Below, piece after piece: positions 53,338 through 62,103 of a stretch of DNA of 64,000 nucleotides. The DNA comes from Nocardia brevicatena NBRC 12119. Lineage in GTDB: Bacteria; Actinomycetota; Actinomycetes; Mycobacteriales; Mycobacteriaceae. Below the pieces are notes generated by a model. That model did not search any database. It was not told where the DNA came from and saw only the letters and a program-made list of their open reading frames with translations. The stretch lies in contig NZ_BAFU01000053.1 in NCBI RefSeq assembly GCF_000308495.1, positions 111,866 through 175,865 of the forward strand, in the 5' to 3' direction. Within the stretch, counting starts at the first letter, position 1, and each line of letters opens with the position of its first letter. The position numbers were made by a program, and so were the translations under genes.

Positions 53338-53574
53338 CTATTCGCCGTGCGCGTAACGGACCGCCGCCCGCACGGCGTCCATATTGATGATCAGGTTCGG
53401 ATCGCGTTCCATCGCCTCACGGAACTCTAATACCACATCGTCGACCGTCCCGCGCCGCGCCGAGGCGATCAACTCCTGGCGCAGGTAGTCGCCGAGCGGC
53501 ATACCCGCCGCGGTGGCCCGACGGGTGAGGATGCCCCCGATTTCCGCGGGAAGGTCGTAGGCGGTCGATGCCAT
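53338..53574 (-). CDS. Small antitoxin-like (VapB/FitA-type) protein
   Basis: From ATG 53574 the 78-residue product reads STAYDLPAEIGGILTRRATA, LGDYLRQELIASARRGTVDD and LEFREAMERDP. This looks like the ribbon-helix-helix plus C-terminal arm of VapB-like antitoxins, in which the arm would wrap around a PIN toxin. No PIN-domain gene is adjacent. The frame stays open to 53928, and a longer protein with DAVVEFLDDEWPGHRHPEID is possible, so the start is unsure. Confidence 0.5.
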   Translation of the reverse strand: MASTAYDLPAEIGGILTRRATAAGMPLGDYLRQELIASARRGTVDDVVLEFREAMERDPNLIINMDAVRAAVRYAHGE

Positions 53575-53888
53575 GGCATCGGTATCGATCTCCGGGTGCC
53601 GATGTCCCGGCCACTCGTCGTCCAGGAATTCCACCACCGCGTCCAGCGGCACACGCCGCCGGGGCGCGGCGGCAGGTCCGGGTACCGCTACTCCACCGGT
53701 TCGGGCATGTGGGGACGCCGCTGCCGCGGCCCGGCGGAGTCGGATACCGAAATCGGTGGCGCGAGCAGGTGGCGAGCGGCCGGGGCATCGGCGCAGCGGT
53801 CCATGGGGGCGGATGGCGGTCGGTATCAGGTCCGATACGTGCTCGTGTTGCGTCATGACCGGAGCCCTCGGGAGTGGAAACTGGGTTG

Positions 53889-54896
53889 ATGGGTGTGCCC
53901 AGTGCACCGACCACACCGGGGCGATCACCGAAGCGCCGGCTCTTGCGCAGTGGGATCTGGTGCGGATATCTCGTGCTGCTGGCCGTGGTGACCGTGGAAT
54001 TCGGTGTGCCGACCGACCGCATATACCAGGCCCTCTGGATCATGGCGGGTATCGCGGCATACACCCCGGACCGGCCGTGGCGCGAACACCTGCGGATTCT
54101 GACCGACTGGGTTCCGCTCATCGCGGCGCTGGTGGTGTACGACCACAGCCGGGGTGTCGCCGACACCCTCGGGATGCCCGTCCGAGTGCGGGAGCCGGCC
54201 GCCGTGGAGGACTGGTTGTTCCATGACACGATCCCCACCGTATGGCTGCAACAACAGCTGATGTTCGGAGACCGGCACCCGTGGTGGACCACGCTCACCG
54301 GCGTGGTCTACCTGAGTCATTTCATCCTGCCGTGGCTCGTGGCGGCCATATTCTATGTGCGGTCGCGGCGGCGGTGGTCGCGGTACATGCGCCGGGTTCT
54401 GCTGCTGTCGTATCTCGGCCTGCTGACCTACATCCTGCTGCCGGCCGCTCCGCCCTGGTATGCCGCGCAGGAGGGGGTCCTCGCCGGGGAGGTCCATCGT
54501 GTCAACGGCTTCGGGTTCGTCCTCAGCTCGGTGGATATCGGTGGGGAATGGCTCGAGGCGCAGGGAAACCCGGTGGCCGCGTTGCCGTCCCTGCACGCCG
54601 CGTTCTCATTGCTGGTGACCGTGGCGCTGTGGCCGTTCGCCAAGCGGTGGTGGTGGCGAGCCGTGCTGGTCGTGTTTCCGGCGGCCATGGCGTTCACGTT
54701 GGTCTACGGCGGTGAGCACTATGTGGTGGACGTTCTCCTCGGCTGGCTCTATGTCGTGTTGACCCTCGTGATCATCGGCTCCTGGGAGCGCCGTCGTGAT
54801 ACAGGGACATCCGAGCGAGCACAGCGCACCATTGTCCGGTCCGGCCCCACGGGCCGAATATCCGTTGAATCCGTGGGAAGCGAACGGTCGTGGTGA
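53889..54896 (+). CDS. PAP2-family membrane phosphatase (inositolphosphotransferase-like)
   Basis: The 335-residue membrane protein carries the PAP2 motifs in its second half: ALPSLHAAFSLLVTVALW (motif 2, His after Ser) and YGGEHYVVDVLLGWLYV (motif 3, His-x3-Asp), with six or so helices before and around them. It resembles the PAP2_3 group that includes Aur1-like phosphosphingolipid/inositol-phosphate transferases. The active site would face outside the membrane. ATG 53889 is chosen; a GTG at 53874 is also in frame. Lipid substrate unknown. Confidence 0.82.
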   Translation: MGVPSAPTTPGRSPKRRLLRSGIWCGYLVLLAVVTVEFGVPTDRIYQALWIMAGIAAYTPDRPWREHLRILTDWVPLIAALVVYDHSRGVADTLGMPVRVREPAAVEDWLFHDTIPTVWLQQQLMFGDRHPWWTTLTGVVYLSHFILPWLVAAIFYVRSRRRWSRYMRRVLLLSYLGLLTYILLPAAPPWYAAQEGVLAGEVHRVNGFGFVLSSVDIGGEWLEAQGNPVAALPSLHAAFSLLVTVALWPFAKRWWWRAVLVVFPAAMAFTLVYGGEHYVVDVLLGWLYVVLTLVIIGSWERRRDTGTSERAQRTIVRSGPTGRISVESVGSERSW

Positions 54897-55032
54897 ACGG
54901 CGTCGAGTTCTCCTCATGTCGGCGTGGTCGGTGACGGTGTCGATCTCACTCAACGGACAGACCCCCCTTTCGGGTCGGGAGCCTGGCAGCATGTAAGCGA
55001 GTTGTGAGCGGTTCGACGAGGAAAGGGAAGCG

Positions 55033-55659
55033 ATGCCGAGAATCGCCGAAGTGCGCGATGCTGCGGCACCGAGTTCTACCGAGCAACACGCTCGGGTAAT
55101 ACGGATACTCGAGGCTGCCGCTGTGCTCGCCACGGAAAAAGAGCTCGAACGTGTGCAGATGCACGAGGTGGCGAAGCTCGCGGGCGTGGCGGTCGCCACG
55201 TTGTATCGCTACTTCCCGTCGAAAACACATCTGTTCGTCTCGGTCATGCTCGATCAGATCGACCGGATGAGTGCGAAGTTCGCTCGGAGGACTCATCCGG
55301 AGTCGAGTGCCAAGGATGCGGTCCACGATACGTTGCTGCAGATGGTTCGCGGTTTGCTGCGTCGTCCGCTATTGGCAACCGCCATGATTCAGTCGAACAG
55401 CACGGCCAAGGCGTCCGCCGTTCCGGACACGGCCCGGGTCGACCGGAATTTCCGGCAGTTGTTGTACGACGCAGCCGGTATCGAACGAGCGACGGAGCGG
55501 GATGCCGCGCTGATACGGGTACTGACCCACGCGGTTTTCGGCATCATCCAATCCTGTCTCAACGGGCGGATCACCATCCCCGATGCGGAGTCGGACCTTC
55601 GGGCGGCGTGCGACCTGCTGCTCTCGGAGTGGCCGCGATCCTTCGCGGAGACCTACTGA
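55033..55659 (+). CDS. TetR family regulator, KstR-like
   Basis: The 208-residue protein has VIRILEAAAVLATEKELERV and MHEVAKLAGVAVATLYRYFP followed by SKTHLFVSVMLDQIDRMSAK, which closely follows the pattern of KstR-type repressors that sense acyl-CoA thioesters of sterol catabolism. ATG 55033 follows GAAAGGGAAGC. It converges on an acyl-CoA ligase gene and is close to a catabolic set, so it may respond to the CoA product of that pathway; this is inference. Confidence 0.82.
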   Translation: MPRIAEVRDAAAPSSTEQHARVIRILEAAAVLATEKELERVQMHEVAKLAGVAVATLYRYFPSKTHLFVSVMLDQIDRMSAKFARRTHPESSAKDAVHDTLLQMVRGLLRRPLLATAMIQSNSTAKASAVPDTARVDRNFRQLLYDAAGIERATERDAALIRVLTHAVFGIIQSCLNGRITIPDAESDLRAACDLLLSEWPRSFAETY

Positions 55660-55703
55660 CCGACGTTCGGCCGAACCGGTCGTGCAACTCCTCTCGCGCA
55701 TCC

Positions 55704-57368
55704 TCAGACCGTGATATCGCGCCGGATCACTTTTCCGGTCGCATTGCGCGGCAAGGGCTCCGTGGTGATTCGCCAGCGGGTCGGCACTTTGAAGTATGAC
55801 AGCCGCTCGGCGGCGAACTCACGCAACTGCTGGTCGGTGACCGTCGCGCCGGGCCGCGCCACGACCACCGCCGCCACCTCTTGACCCAGATCCTCGTGTT
55901 CGGCACCGATGACGACGCATTCGTGGACGGCGGGATGCTCATCGAGGCACTGCTCGATCTCGGCGGGGTAGACGTTCTCACCCCCGCGCAGAATCAGGTC
56001 GGAGCGTCGGCCGGTCAGCCGTAGTCGACCTTCCTCGAGGACACCGAAGTCCCCGGTCCGCAACCAGCGGTCCGGGGTGATGGCGGCGGCAGTTGCCTCC
56101 TCGTCATCCCAATACCGGAGCATGACGTACGGGCTGCGTACGCACACCTCTCCCTCGGTACCGTCCGGTACACATTCGCCGAAAAGGTCACGAATCTCCA
56201 GGTTTGCCATGAGTATCGGCCGGCCGAGCGTGCCGGGATACTGTTCGAGATCGGCGGCGGAGGCGACCGCGATCGCCGTGCTGCACTCGGTGAGTCCGTA
56301 ACTGTCGACCAACGCGTTGCGAGCGAAGAGGAGTCGCTCCCGAAGCCGGTTCTTGAACGCGGTCGATGACGGGGCGGATGCCAGCGCGAACGCCGTCAGT
56401 GACGAGACATCGTACTTCTCGACGTTGCCGTGATCGAGCAGCCTCGACGCCATGGTCGGCACCGCCCCCCAGTTGGTGACCCGCTCGCGTTCGATGAGGC
56501 GCAGTACGGTGTCCGCGTCGAAGGAACCCTGGTTCATCACCATTGTGCTCCCCGTCGCGAGCCGGGGGACGACCAGGTTGTGCAGACTCGCGATATGGAA
56601 CAGCGGTGATGTCAACAGATACCGCGCGGAACCGGGTTCCGTATCGACATAGGTGCGGCCGGCCATCTCGGCCGATATCGCATCGGTGAAGCGGTGGTAG
56701 TCGACGACGGCCAACAGGTTACGGTGCGAATGCAACGCGCCCTTGGGCCGACCGCTGGTGCCGCTGGTGTAGAGGAGGACCGACGGGTCGTCCTCATCGA
56801 TATCGATCCGGGGGAGTTCGGCGCCGGAGTGGGCGGCGATCAGGCGCGGCAGGTCCGTCTCGACGGTGAGGACGGCGATGCCCGAGGTGTCGATATCGGC
56901 CAGCAGGTCGGCGCGTTTGGCGTCGACGATCAGCACGGTCGGGCGGCAGTGCCGCAGCCCGTACTCGATCTCACGTGGCGCCCACCAGCTGTTGAGGCCG
57001 ACACCGATGGCGCCCACGCATTGCGCCGACCAGAACGCCACCACCCATTCGGGACTGTTGGCCGCCAGGATCGCCACCCGGTCACCTTTGGTCACCGCGT
57101 AGTCCTCGCGCAGCGCGGTCGAGAGAGCGGCGACCGCGTCCAGATGCTGCGCATACGTCATGCGGCGGTCGAAGGTCACCAGGTAATCGCGGTCACCCCA
57201 GGCCTGCGAGGCGGCCAGCAGGTCCCCGACCGCTCGGCCACGGTGGCGCATAACCGGCATGGGAGTACCGAGAACCTCTTCGGAGGTGATTTCGAACCGG
57301 CCACCGGGGCCGGTCAGCCGCGTGATCACTTCGTTCAGGCGCAATTGCGCGTCCACCGGTGTCGTCAT
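55704..57368 (-). CDS. Acyl-CoA ligase (AMP-binding, ANL family)
   Basis: The 554-residue enzyme has the phosphate loop [15 protein letters not shown], the adenine motif [15 protein letters not shown], the ribose Asp in [11 protein letters not shown], the hinge [19 protein letters not shown] and catalytic Lys in [12 protein letters not shown]. It activates a carboxylic acid to acyl-AMP and then acyl-CoA. ATG 57368 follows GAGAGGG; the longer upstream frame is not conserved. It is divergent from the flavin oxidoreductase gene, a layout seen in catabolic clusters. The acid could be a fatty, aromatic or steroid side-chain acid. Confidence 0.88.
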   Translation of the reverse strand: MTTPVDAQLRLNEVITRLTGPGGRFEITSEEVLGTPMPVMRHRGRAVGDLLAASQAWGDRDYLVTFDRRMTYAQHLDAVAALSTALREDYAVTKGDRVAILAANSPEWVVAFWSAQCVGAIGVGLNSWWAPREIEYGLRHCRPTVLIVDAKRADLLADIDTSGIAVLTVETDLPRLIAAHSGAELPRIDIDEDDPSVLLYTSGTSGRPKGALHSHRNLLAVVDYHRFTDAISAEMAGRTYVDTEPGSARYLLTSPLFHIASLHNLVVPRLATGSTMVMNQGSFDADTVLRLIERERVTNWGAVPTMASRLLDHGNVEKYDVSSLTAFALASAPSSTAFKNRLRERLLFARNALVDSYGLTECSTAIAVASAADLEQYPGTLGRPILMANLEIRDLFGECVPDGTEGEVCVRSPYVMLRYWDDEEATAAAITPDRWLRTGDFGVLEEGRLRLTGRRSDLILRGGENVYPAEIEQCLDEHPAVHECVVIGAEHEDLGQEVAAVVVARPGATVTDQQLREFAAERLSYFKVPTRWRITTEPLPRNATGKVIRRDITV

Positions 57369-57522
57369 GGTGGCGGCCCTCTCGTTCAGGGTGCATATCG
57401 GAGAGCAACTTCTCACGGCACGTCGGGAGGCCCGGCTTTTACTACCACTGAGTGAGACTGCGCCCACGGCGGGTGGTGACGCATGGCTAGCGTGCGGGCA
57501 TCTTCAGCGAAGGAAATCCCCT

Positions 57523-58695
57523 ATGACGATATCTTCCGGCGGTCCCGTCGACCCATTGGCGCCGGCCGAGTTGGGCCCGGTGACCCTGCGTAACCGGGTG
57601 ATCAAGGCCGCCACGTTCGAGGGCCTGACTCCGAAGGGACTGGTCACCGACAAGCTGATCGAATTCCACCGTCGACTCGCGGCGGGTGGGGTCGGTATGA
57701 CCACGGTCGCGTATTGTGCGGTCGCGCCGGAGGGGCGCACCGCGCCAGGGCAGATCTACTGGCGCGACGAGGTGATGCCCGGTTTGCGCAAACTCACCGA
57801 TGCCGTCCACGCCGAAGGCGCCGCGGTATCGGCGCAGATCGGCCATGCCGGACCCGTCGCAGCCGCCAAATACCTCGGGACGGCGGCACTGGCGCCCGGC
57901 CGCGGCTTCTGGCCGACCACACAGAACTACACCAAACCGGCCACGAAGGCCGATATCACCCGGATCGTTCTGGCGCATGCCGATGCGGCGCGCCGCGCGG
58001 TCGAGGCCGGGTTCGACGCGGTCGAGCTCCACTTCGGCCACAATTATCTGATCAGTTCGTTCCTCAGTCCGCGGATCAACAAACGTAGGGACGAATACGG
58101 CGGATCGCTGGAGAACCGGGCACGTTTCGCCCGTGAGACGGCTCGCGCCGTTCGTGACGCCGTCGGCGGCAAGATCGCGATCCTGGCCAGGCTCAATATG
58201 GACGACGGTGTGCCCGGCGGCTTCTGGCTGGACGAAGCCATTCGGGTGGCCCGGTGGCTCGAGGCGGATGGCTCGCTGGATGCGCTCGAACTCACCGCCG
58301 GCAGTTCATTGCTCAACCCGATGTACCTGTTCAAGGGCGACGCCCCGCTGCACAAGTTCGCCGAGGCCATGCCGCAGCCGGTCAAACTGGTCGGCAGGCA
58401 CTTTCTGCGCGAGTACCCCTACCGTGACGCCTACCTCCTCGAGGATGCCAAGCAGATCCGTTCCCAGGTGACGATGCCACTGGTATTGCTCGGCGGTGTG
58501 ACCAGCAAGGCCGTGATGGACACGGCGATGGGCGAGGGGTTCGACTTCGTCGCCGTCGCCCGTGCGCTGCTGCGCGATCCGGAAATGGTGAACAAAATCC
58601 GTGCCGACGAGAACACCAGGTCGCTGTGCAACCACTGCAACAAGTGTATGACCACGATCTACCGCAGCACCCGTTGTGTGCTGAAGGCAGGGTGA
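57523..58695 (+). CDS. NADH:flavin oxidoreductase (Old Yellow Enzyme family) with C-terminal Cys cluster
   Basis: The 390-residue FMN enzyme has VTLRNRVIKAATFEGLTPKG, AQIGHAGPVA, VELHFGHNYLISSFLSPRIN (with His and Asn of the active site), YGGSLENRARFARE and VAVARALLRDPEMV. Its tail CNHCNKCMTTIYRSTRCV holds four cysteines spaced like an iron-sulfur site, as in 2,4-dienoyl-CoA reductase relatives, but it lacks their extra domain. It likely reduces an enone or enoyl compound. ATG 57523 follows AAGGA. It leads the SDR and IclR genes. Confidence 0.87.
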   Translation: MTISSGGPVDPLAPAELGPVTLRNRVIKAATFEGLTPKGLVTDKLIEFHRRLAAGGVGMTTVAYCAVAPEGRTAPGQIYWRDEVMPGLRKLTDAVHAEGAAVSAQIGHAGPVAAAKYLGTAALAPGRGFWPTTQNYTKPATKADITRIVLAHADAARRAVEAGFDAVELHFGHNYLISSFLSPRINKRRDEYGGSLENRARFARETARAVRDAVGGKIAILARLNMDDGVPGGFWLDEAIRVARWLEADGSLDALELTAGSSLLNPMYLFKGDAPLHKFAEAMPQPVKLVGRHFLREYPYRDAYLLEDAKQIRSQVTMPLVLLGGVTSKAVMDTAMGEGFDFVAVARALLRDPEMVNKIRADENTRSLCNHCNKCMTTIYRSTRCVLKAG

Positions 58696-58778
58696 ACAGC
58701 GCGAATCTCGCCGGAACGGGCAGAATCCGAGGGCCGCGGCGGCTCCACCTCATATCGAACGTTGGGAGAAGATCGGCA

Positions 58779-59539
58779 ATGGGTACATTGGACGGCAAGG
58801 TGGCCATCATCACCGGCGCCGGCCAGGGGGTGGGACAGGGGATCGCGTTCGCACTCGCCGAGGCGGGCGCGACGATAGTGGTGGTCGGGCGAACCGAATC
58901 CAAGCTCATCGACACTACGAATCACATCCGTGCCGCCGGTGGCGGGCAGCGCCGGTGGTGTGCGATCTCGGCGACACCGAGCGCCTGGGGCCGATGGTCG
59001 ACCACGTCGTCGAACTCTTCGGGGGTATCGACATCCTGATCAACAATGCCAATCAGGTCGCGCCCGGGCCTCTGCTCGACATCACCCCGAAACTCATGGA
59101 CAAGGCCCTGACGACCGGGCCTGTTGCCACATTGCGGTTGATGCAGGCATGCCATCCGTATATGAAGGCCTGCGGCGGCGGAGCGATCATCAATATGGTC
59201 ACCTCCGCCGCGGTGCGTTGGGACGCCACCGGCTACGGGTTGTATGCGGCGTCCAAGGAGGCGATGCGCTCGCTGACGCGGACCGCGGCCAGTGAGTGGG
59301 GGCGCGACGGGATTCGGGTGAACGCGGTGGCCCCCCATGCCCTGTCACCCGGCCTGAAATGGTGGACCGAGCACAACCCCGAGGAGGCCGTCGAATTCAT
59401 CCGGACGATCCCGCTCGGCCGGATCGGCGACTGCGAGAGCGATATCGGTCGTGCGGTCGCATTCTTGGTCGGTCCGGATGCGGGCTACCTGACCGGGGCG
59501 ACGATCCCACTCGACGGGGGACAGGCACGGTGGTGCTGA
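58779..59539 (+). pseudogene. Short-chain dehydrogenase with single-base frameshift
   Basis: ATG 58779 (GGGAG leader) gives GKVAIITGAGQGVGQGIAFA through LIDTTNHIRAAGG. The expected continuation VVCDLGDTERLGPMVDHVVE to the stop at 59539 lies in another frame, with LFGGIDILINNANQVAPGP, the Ser in INMVTSAAV, YAASKEAMRSL (Tyr-x3-Lys) and GYLTGATIPLDGG. One missing base near 58943, in a GGCGGGC run, explains it. With it restored the SDR would be complete at about 254 residues. It could be a recent mutation or a sequencing error. Confidence 0.78.
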
Positions 59540-59597
59540 GCGGCGGCCGCGAGCTCACGTGATGTGCCGGTGCCGCTGCCGACAGCAGTGGCCGTAG

Positions 59598-60431
59598 GTG
59601 GTCGTGAACTCGGTGCCGGCGAGGCAGATCCGAAAGCCGGACCTGCCCTCATCCATGGTCGAACGAATGACCCGAATTCTGGATGCGTTCGACAGTCACG
59701 CCTCGCGTTTGTCTCTCGAAGAGGTCGCCTGTCGTGCTCAGCTGCCGCGCTCCACCACCTACCGCATCCTGCACCAGCTGGTGCGATTGGACTGGGTCGA
59801 GCACGCATCATTCGGCTACGGTCCGGGCCGCCGTTCGCTCGGCCTCGGCGGTGGCGACCGGCACGGCCGAATCCGGGCAGCGGCGGCACCGTTACTGCAT
59901 GAGCTGCACCTACAGACAGGCATGGTGGTACACCTGACGGTGCTCGACGGTGGCGACAGCCTGTACCTCGACAAGATCGGTGGGCGGTTTGCCACGTGCC
60001 TGCCCTCCCGGGTGGGCGGTCATGCTCCGGCGTACTCCACCGCCGGCGGAAAAGCGATTCTGGCGTGGCTGGAGCCGGAGATCATCGATGATCTCTACGG
60101 TCGGCCTCTCCGTCAGTGCACCGACCGTACAATTGCCGATCCCGCGGCTCTCCATCACGAGCTCAACCGCATCCGGCTACGCGGTGGGCTCGCCTTCGAC
60201 GAGGGCGAATCGGTGCGCGGGATTTCCTGCGTCGGCGCGGCGGTGCGCGGTCACGACGGCCCGGTCGCCGCTGTCTCGCTGTGCGGTGAGACGCGTACCG
60301 CGCGGCTCGAGCGTATCGCGCCGCTGGTGGTCGACGCGGCCCGCGAAGTGACGCGAACGCTGTACCCCGACCTCCCGATTCGCCGACGCCACCGCGGAAA
60401 ATCGGAGCTGCCCTCGACCGCCTCGGCATAG
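59598..60431 (+). CDS. IclR family transcriptional regulator
   Basis: The 277-residue protein has an N-terminal winged helix (MVERMTRILDAFDSHASRLS, VACRAQLPRSTTYRILHQLV) and a GAF-like effector domain (HLTVLDGGDSLYLDKIGG, APAYSTAGGKAILAWLEPE, GGLAFDEGESVRGISCVGAA). IclR proteins sense carboxylic-acid intermediates. GTG 59598 or 59604 are both possible. It follows the SDR gene in the same direction and probably controls the flavin oxidoreductase/SDR/ligase set. Confidence 0.86.
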   Translation: MVVNSVPARQIRKPDLPSSMVERMTRILDAFDSHASRLSLEEVACRAQLPRSTTYRILHQLVRLDWVEHASFGYGPGRRSLGLGGGDRHGRIRAAAAPLLHELHLQTGMVVHLTVLDGGDSLYLDKIGGRFATCLPSRVGGHAPAYSTAGGKAILAWLEPEIIDDLYGRPLRQCTDRTIADPAALHHELNRIRLRGGLAFDEGESVRGISCVGAAVRGHDGPVAAVSLCGETRTARLERIAPLVVDAAREVTRTLYPDLPIRRRHRGKSELPSTASA

Positions 60432-60484
60432 CACCGGCGACAATGGCGGCCGGGACGTACCGGAACGGCGAGGACCGATCCCGC

Positions 60485-61246
60485 TCAGGTCGTTTTGCGC
60501 GCCTCGATCAGGAATCGGGTGGAGTGGGCGACGAAACGACCTTCCGCTCGAATGTGGTCGTGGAGCTCGCGGAGTCGGTCGCGATAGCGGTCCACGGTGA
60601 AATCGGGGACCATCCAGACCACTTTGCGCAGGAAGTAGATGACCGCCCCGATATCGAAGAACTCGACCCGCAGCCGCTCGAACCGCAGGTCGACGACCTC
60701 GAGGCCGGCGTTCTCCGCTTCGCGCCGGTCGTCGTCCGGGTGGCGTTCGCGCCGAACTCGCTCCGGCTGCGGGCCCAGGAAGTATTCAACCAGCTCGAAA
60801 ACACTGGCCGGTCCGACATGTTGAGCCAGGTAGGTGCCTTCCGGTTCGAGCACGCGGGAGATCTCCTGCCACCACACCGCCGTCGGGTGGCGACTGATCA
60901 CCAAATCGAAGGCTGCGTCGGCGAACGGCAACGGAGGTTCGTCGAGGACGGCGACGACGACAACCCCCAAATGCCGTAGCAGCTTGGTCGCCTTGGCGAT
61001 ATTCGGCGGCCAGGATTCGGTCGCGGCCATTACGGGCGGCAGTTCGCCGACCCCCGCCAACACCTCTCCACCTCCGGTCTGAAGATCGAGGGCCGCGGAT
61101 GCCCCGGCCAGGCGATCACGTATCAAACGCTGATATCCCCAGGAGGGGCGTTGCTCGGTCGCGCGGCCGTTCAGCCAGGAGAAGTCCCAGCCGTCCATCG
61201 GCGCCGACTCGGCCTCGGCCACCAAATCGTCGAATGTTCGCTGCAT
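60485..61246 (-). CDS. SAM-dependent methyltransferase
   Basis: The 253-residue protein opens FDDLVAEAESAPMDGWDFSW and GRATEQRPSWGYQRLI, then a divergent motif I (ALDLQTGGGEVLA) and a fourth-strand region PFADAAFDLVISRHPTAVWW. It ends with VVDLRFERLRVEFFDIGAVIY, the pattern of a small actinobacterial methyltransferase family near the RlmA/UbiE-like group. ATG 61246 lacks a clear ribosome site; a TTG at 61288 would extend it. Substrate unknown. Confidence 0.8.
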   Translation of the reverse strand: MQRTFDDLVAEAESAPMDGWDFSWLNGRATEQRPSWGYQRLIRDRLAGASAALDLQTGGGEVLAGVGELPPVMAATESWPPNIAKATKLLRHLGVVVVAVLDEPPLPFADAAFDLVISRHPTAVWWQEISRVLEPEGTYLAQHVGPASVFELVEYFLGPQPERVRRERHPDDDRREAENAGLEVVDLRFERLRVEFFDIGAVIYFLRKVVWMVPDFTVDRYRDRLRELHDHIRAEGRFVAHSTRFLIEARKTT

Positions 61247-61805
61247 GGCGGCATCATCATAGACGTCCGGGACACGAACTCCGTCCAACGACGCGACCGG
61301 AGCCGTTGGGTACAGGGCCGGAGGATTCTCTCGTTATCGGTGCCGTCGATCGCCTCGACACAGCGGCGGGCGACGATGGCCGCCGGGGTGTCGTCGAGAG
61401 GTCGCCTACCATGGCCTCGAATGTTCCGCTATTCAACCGGGACCACGACATCGAGCCATGGCCCGCATGGTGTCTCGGCGGCCGCATGTCCGGCGCTCAC
61501 TCGTGTAGGGGAAGACTTCGTAGGGCGCGAGAACCCAATGGCCACAACCGGTACGCGGTCGGGATCGACGGGTAGTAAAAGCCTCGTATCCGAAGGAAAT
61601 TCGTCTACGGCGGTCCGGGATTTCGAGTGACCCTCGCCGGTACCTGATATGGCGGGTTAAGGTCGACGACATGACTGCCGGGTCGGCGATACGCCGCGCA
61701 CAGATCGGTTGCCCGGCCGCGCTGTGATAACCCGGCGGGCCAGGGGCCCGCCACCTCTTTCCCGAAATCCCATGAGAAACAGGGACATCGGAAGGAGGTG
61801 AAGAC
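61247..61805. other. Gene-poor stretch
   Basis: This 559-bp gap between the methyltransferase start and the S1-domain gene contains only Arg/Ser-rich open frames without family resemblance. A minus-strand frame at 61433-61807 has one protein-like segment (YEAFTTRRSRPRTGCGHWVL) that I cannot assign. Promoters for both flanking genes should be here. Confidence 0.45.
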
Positions 61806-62057
61806 ATGTCTCATTCGGAAACAGCACAGTCCCGCTGGTCTGATTTCATCGCCCGGCATTCGCGGGGCGGGGTACTCGAAGCGACCGTGGTCGATATCGT
61901 GCCGTTCGGCGCGTTCCTCGAGGTCGCGCCCGGCGTCCACGGGTTGCTGCACATCACCGAGTGGTCCGCCGAACCGTCGGTCGGGGCCACGCTGACCGTG
62001 CGCATCCTGGATATCGACCCCGAGAAGCATCGGGTGGCCTTGGCGCGGGCCGAATAA
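61806..62057 (+). CDS. Small S1-domain RNA-binding protein
   Basis: The 83-residue protein is essentially one S1 OB-fold: GVLEATVVDIVPFGAFLEVA, GVHGLLHITEWS, VGATLTVRILDIDPEKHRVA. Such single S1 proteins bind RNA and may act in translation or RNA decay. ATG 61806 has an excellent AAGGAGGTGAAGAC leader. It ends at a hairpin shared with the convergent P-type ATPase. Confidence 0.85.
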   Translation: MSHSETAQSRWSDFIARHSRGGVLEATVVDIVPFGAFLEVAPGVHGLLHITEWSAEPSVGATLTVRILDIDPEKHRVALARAE

Positions 62058-62062
62058 CGGGT

Positions 62063-62093
62063 GTGCCGGGGCAGACTCCACCTGCCCCGGCAC
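62063..62093. terminator. Bidirectional hairpin terminator
   Basis: GTGCCGGGGCAG and its exact complement form a 12-bp stem with a 7-base loop, 6 bases past the S1 gene and 11 bases from the ATPase stop. Confidence 0.7.
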
Positions 62094-62103
62094 ATCACCG
62101 AGC

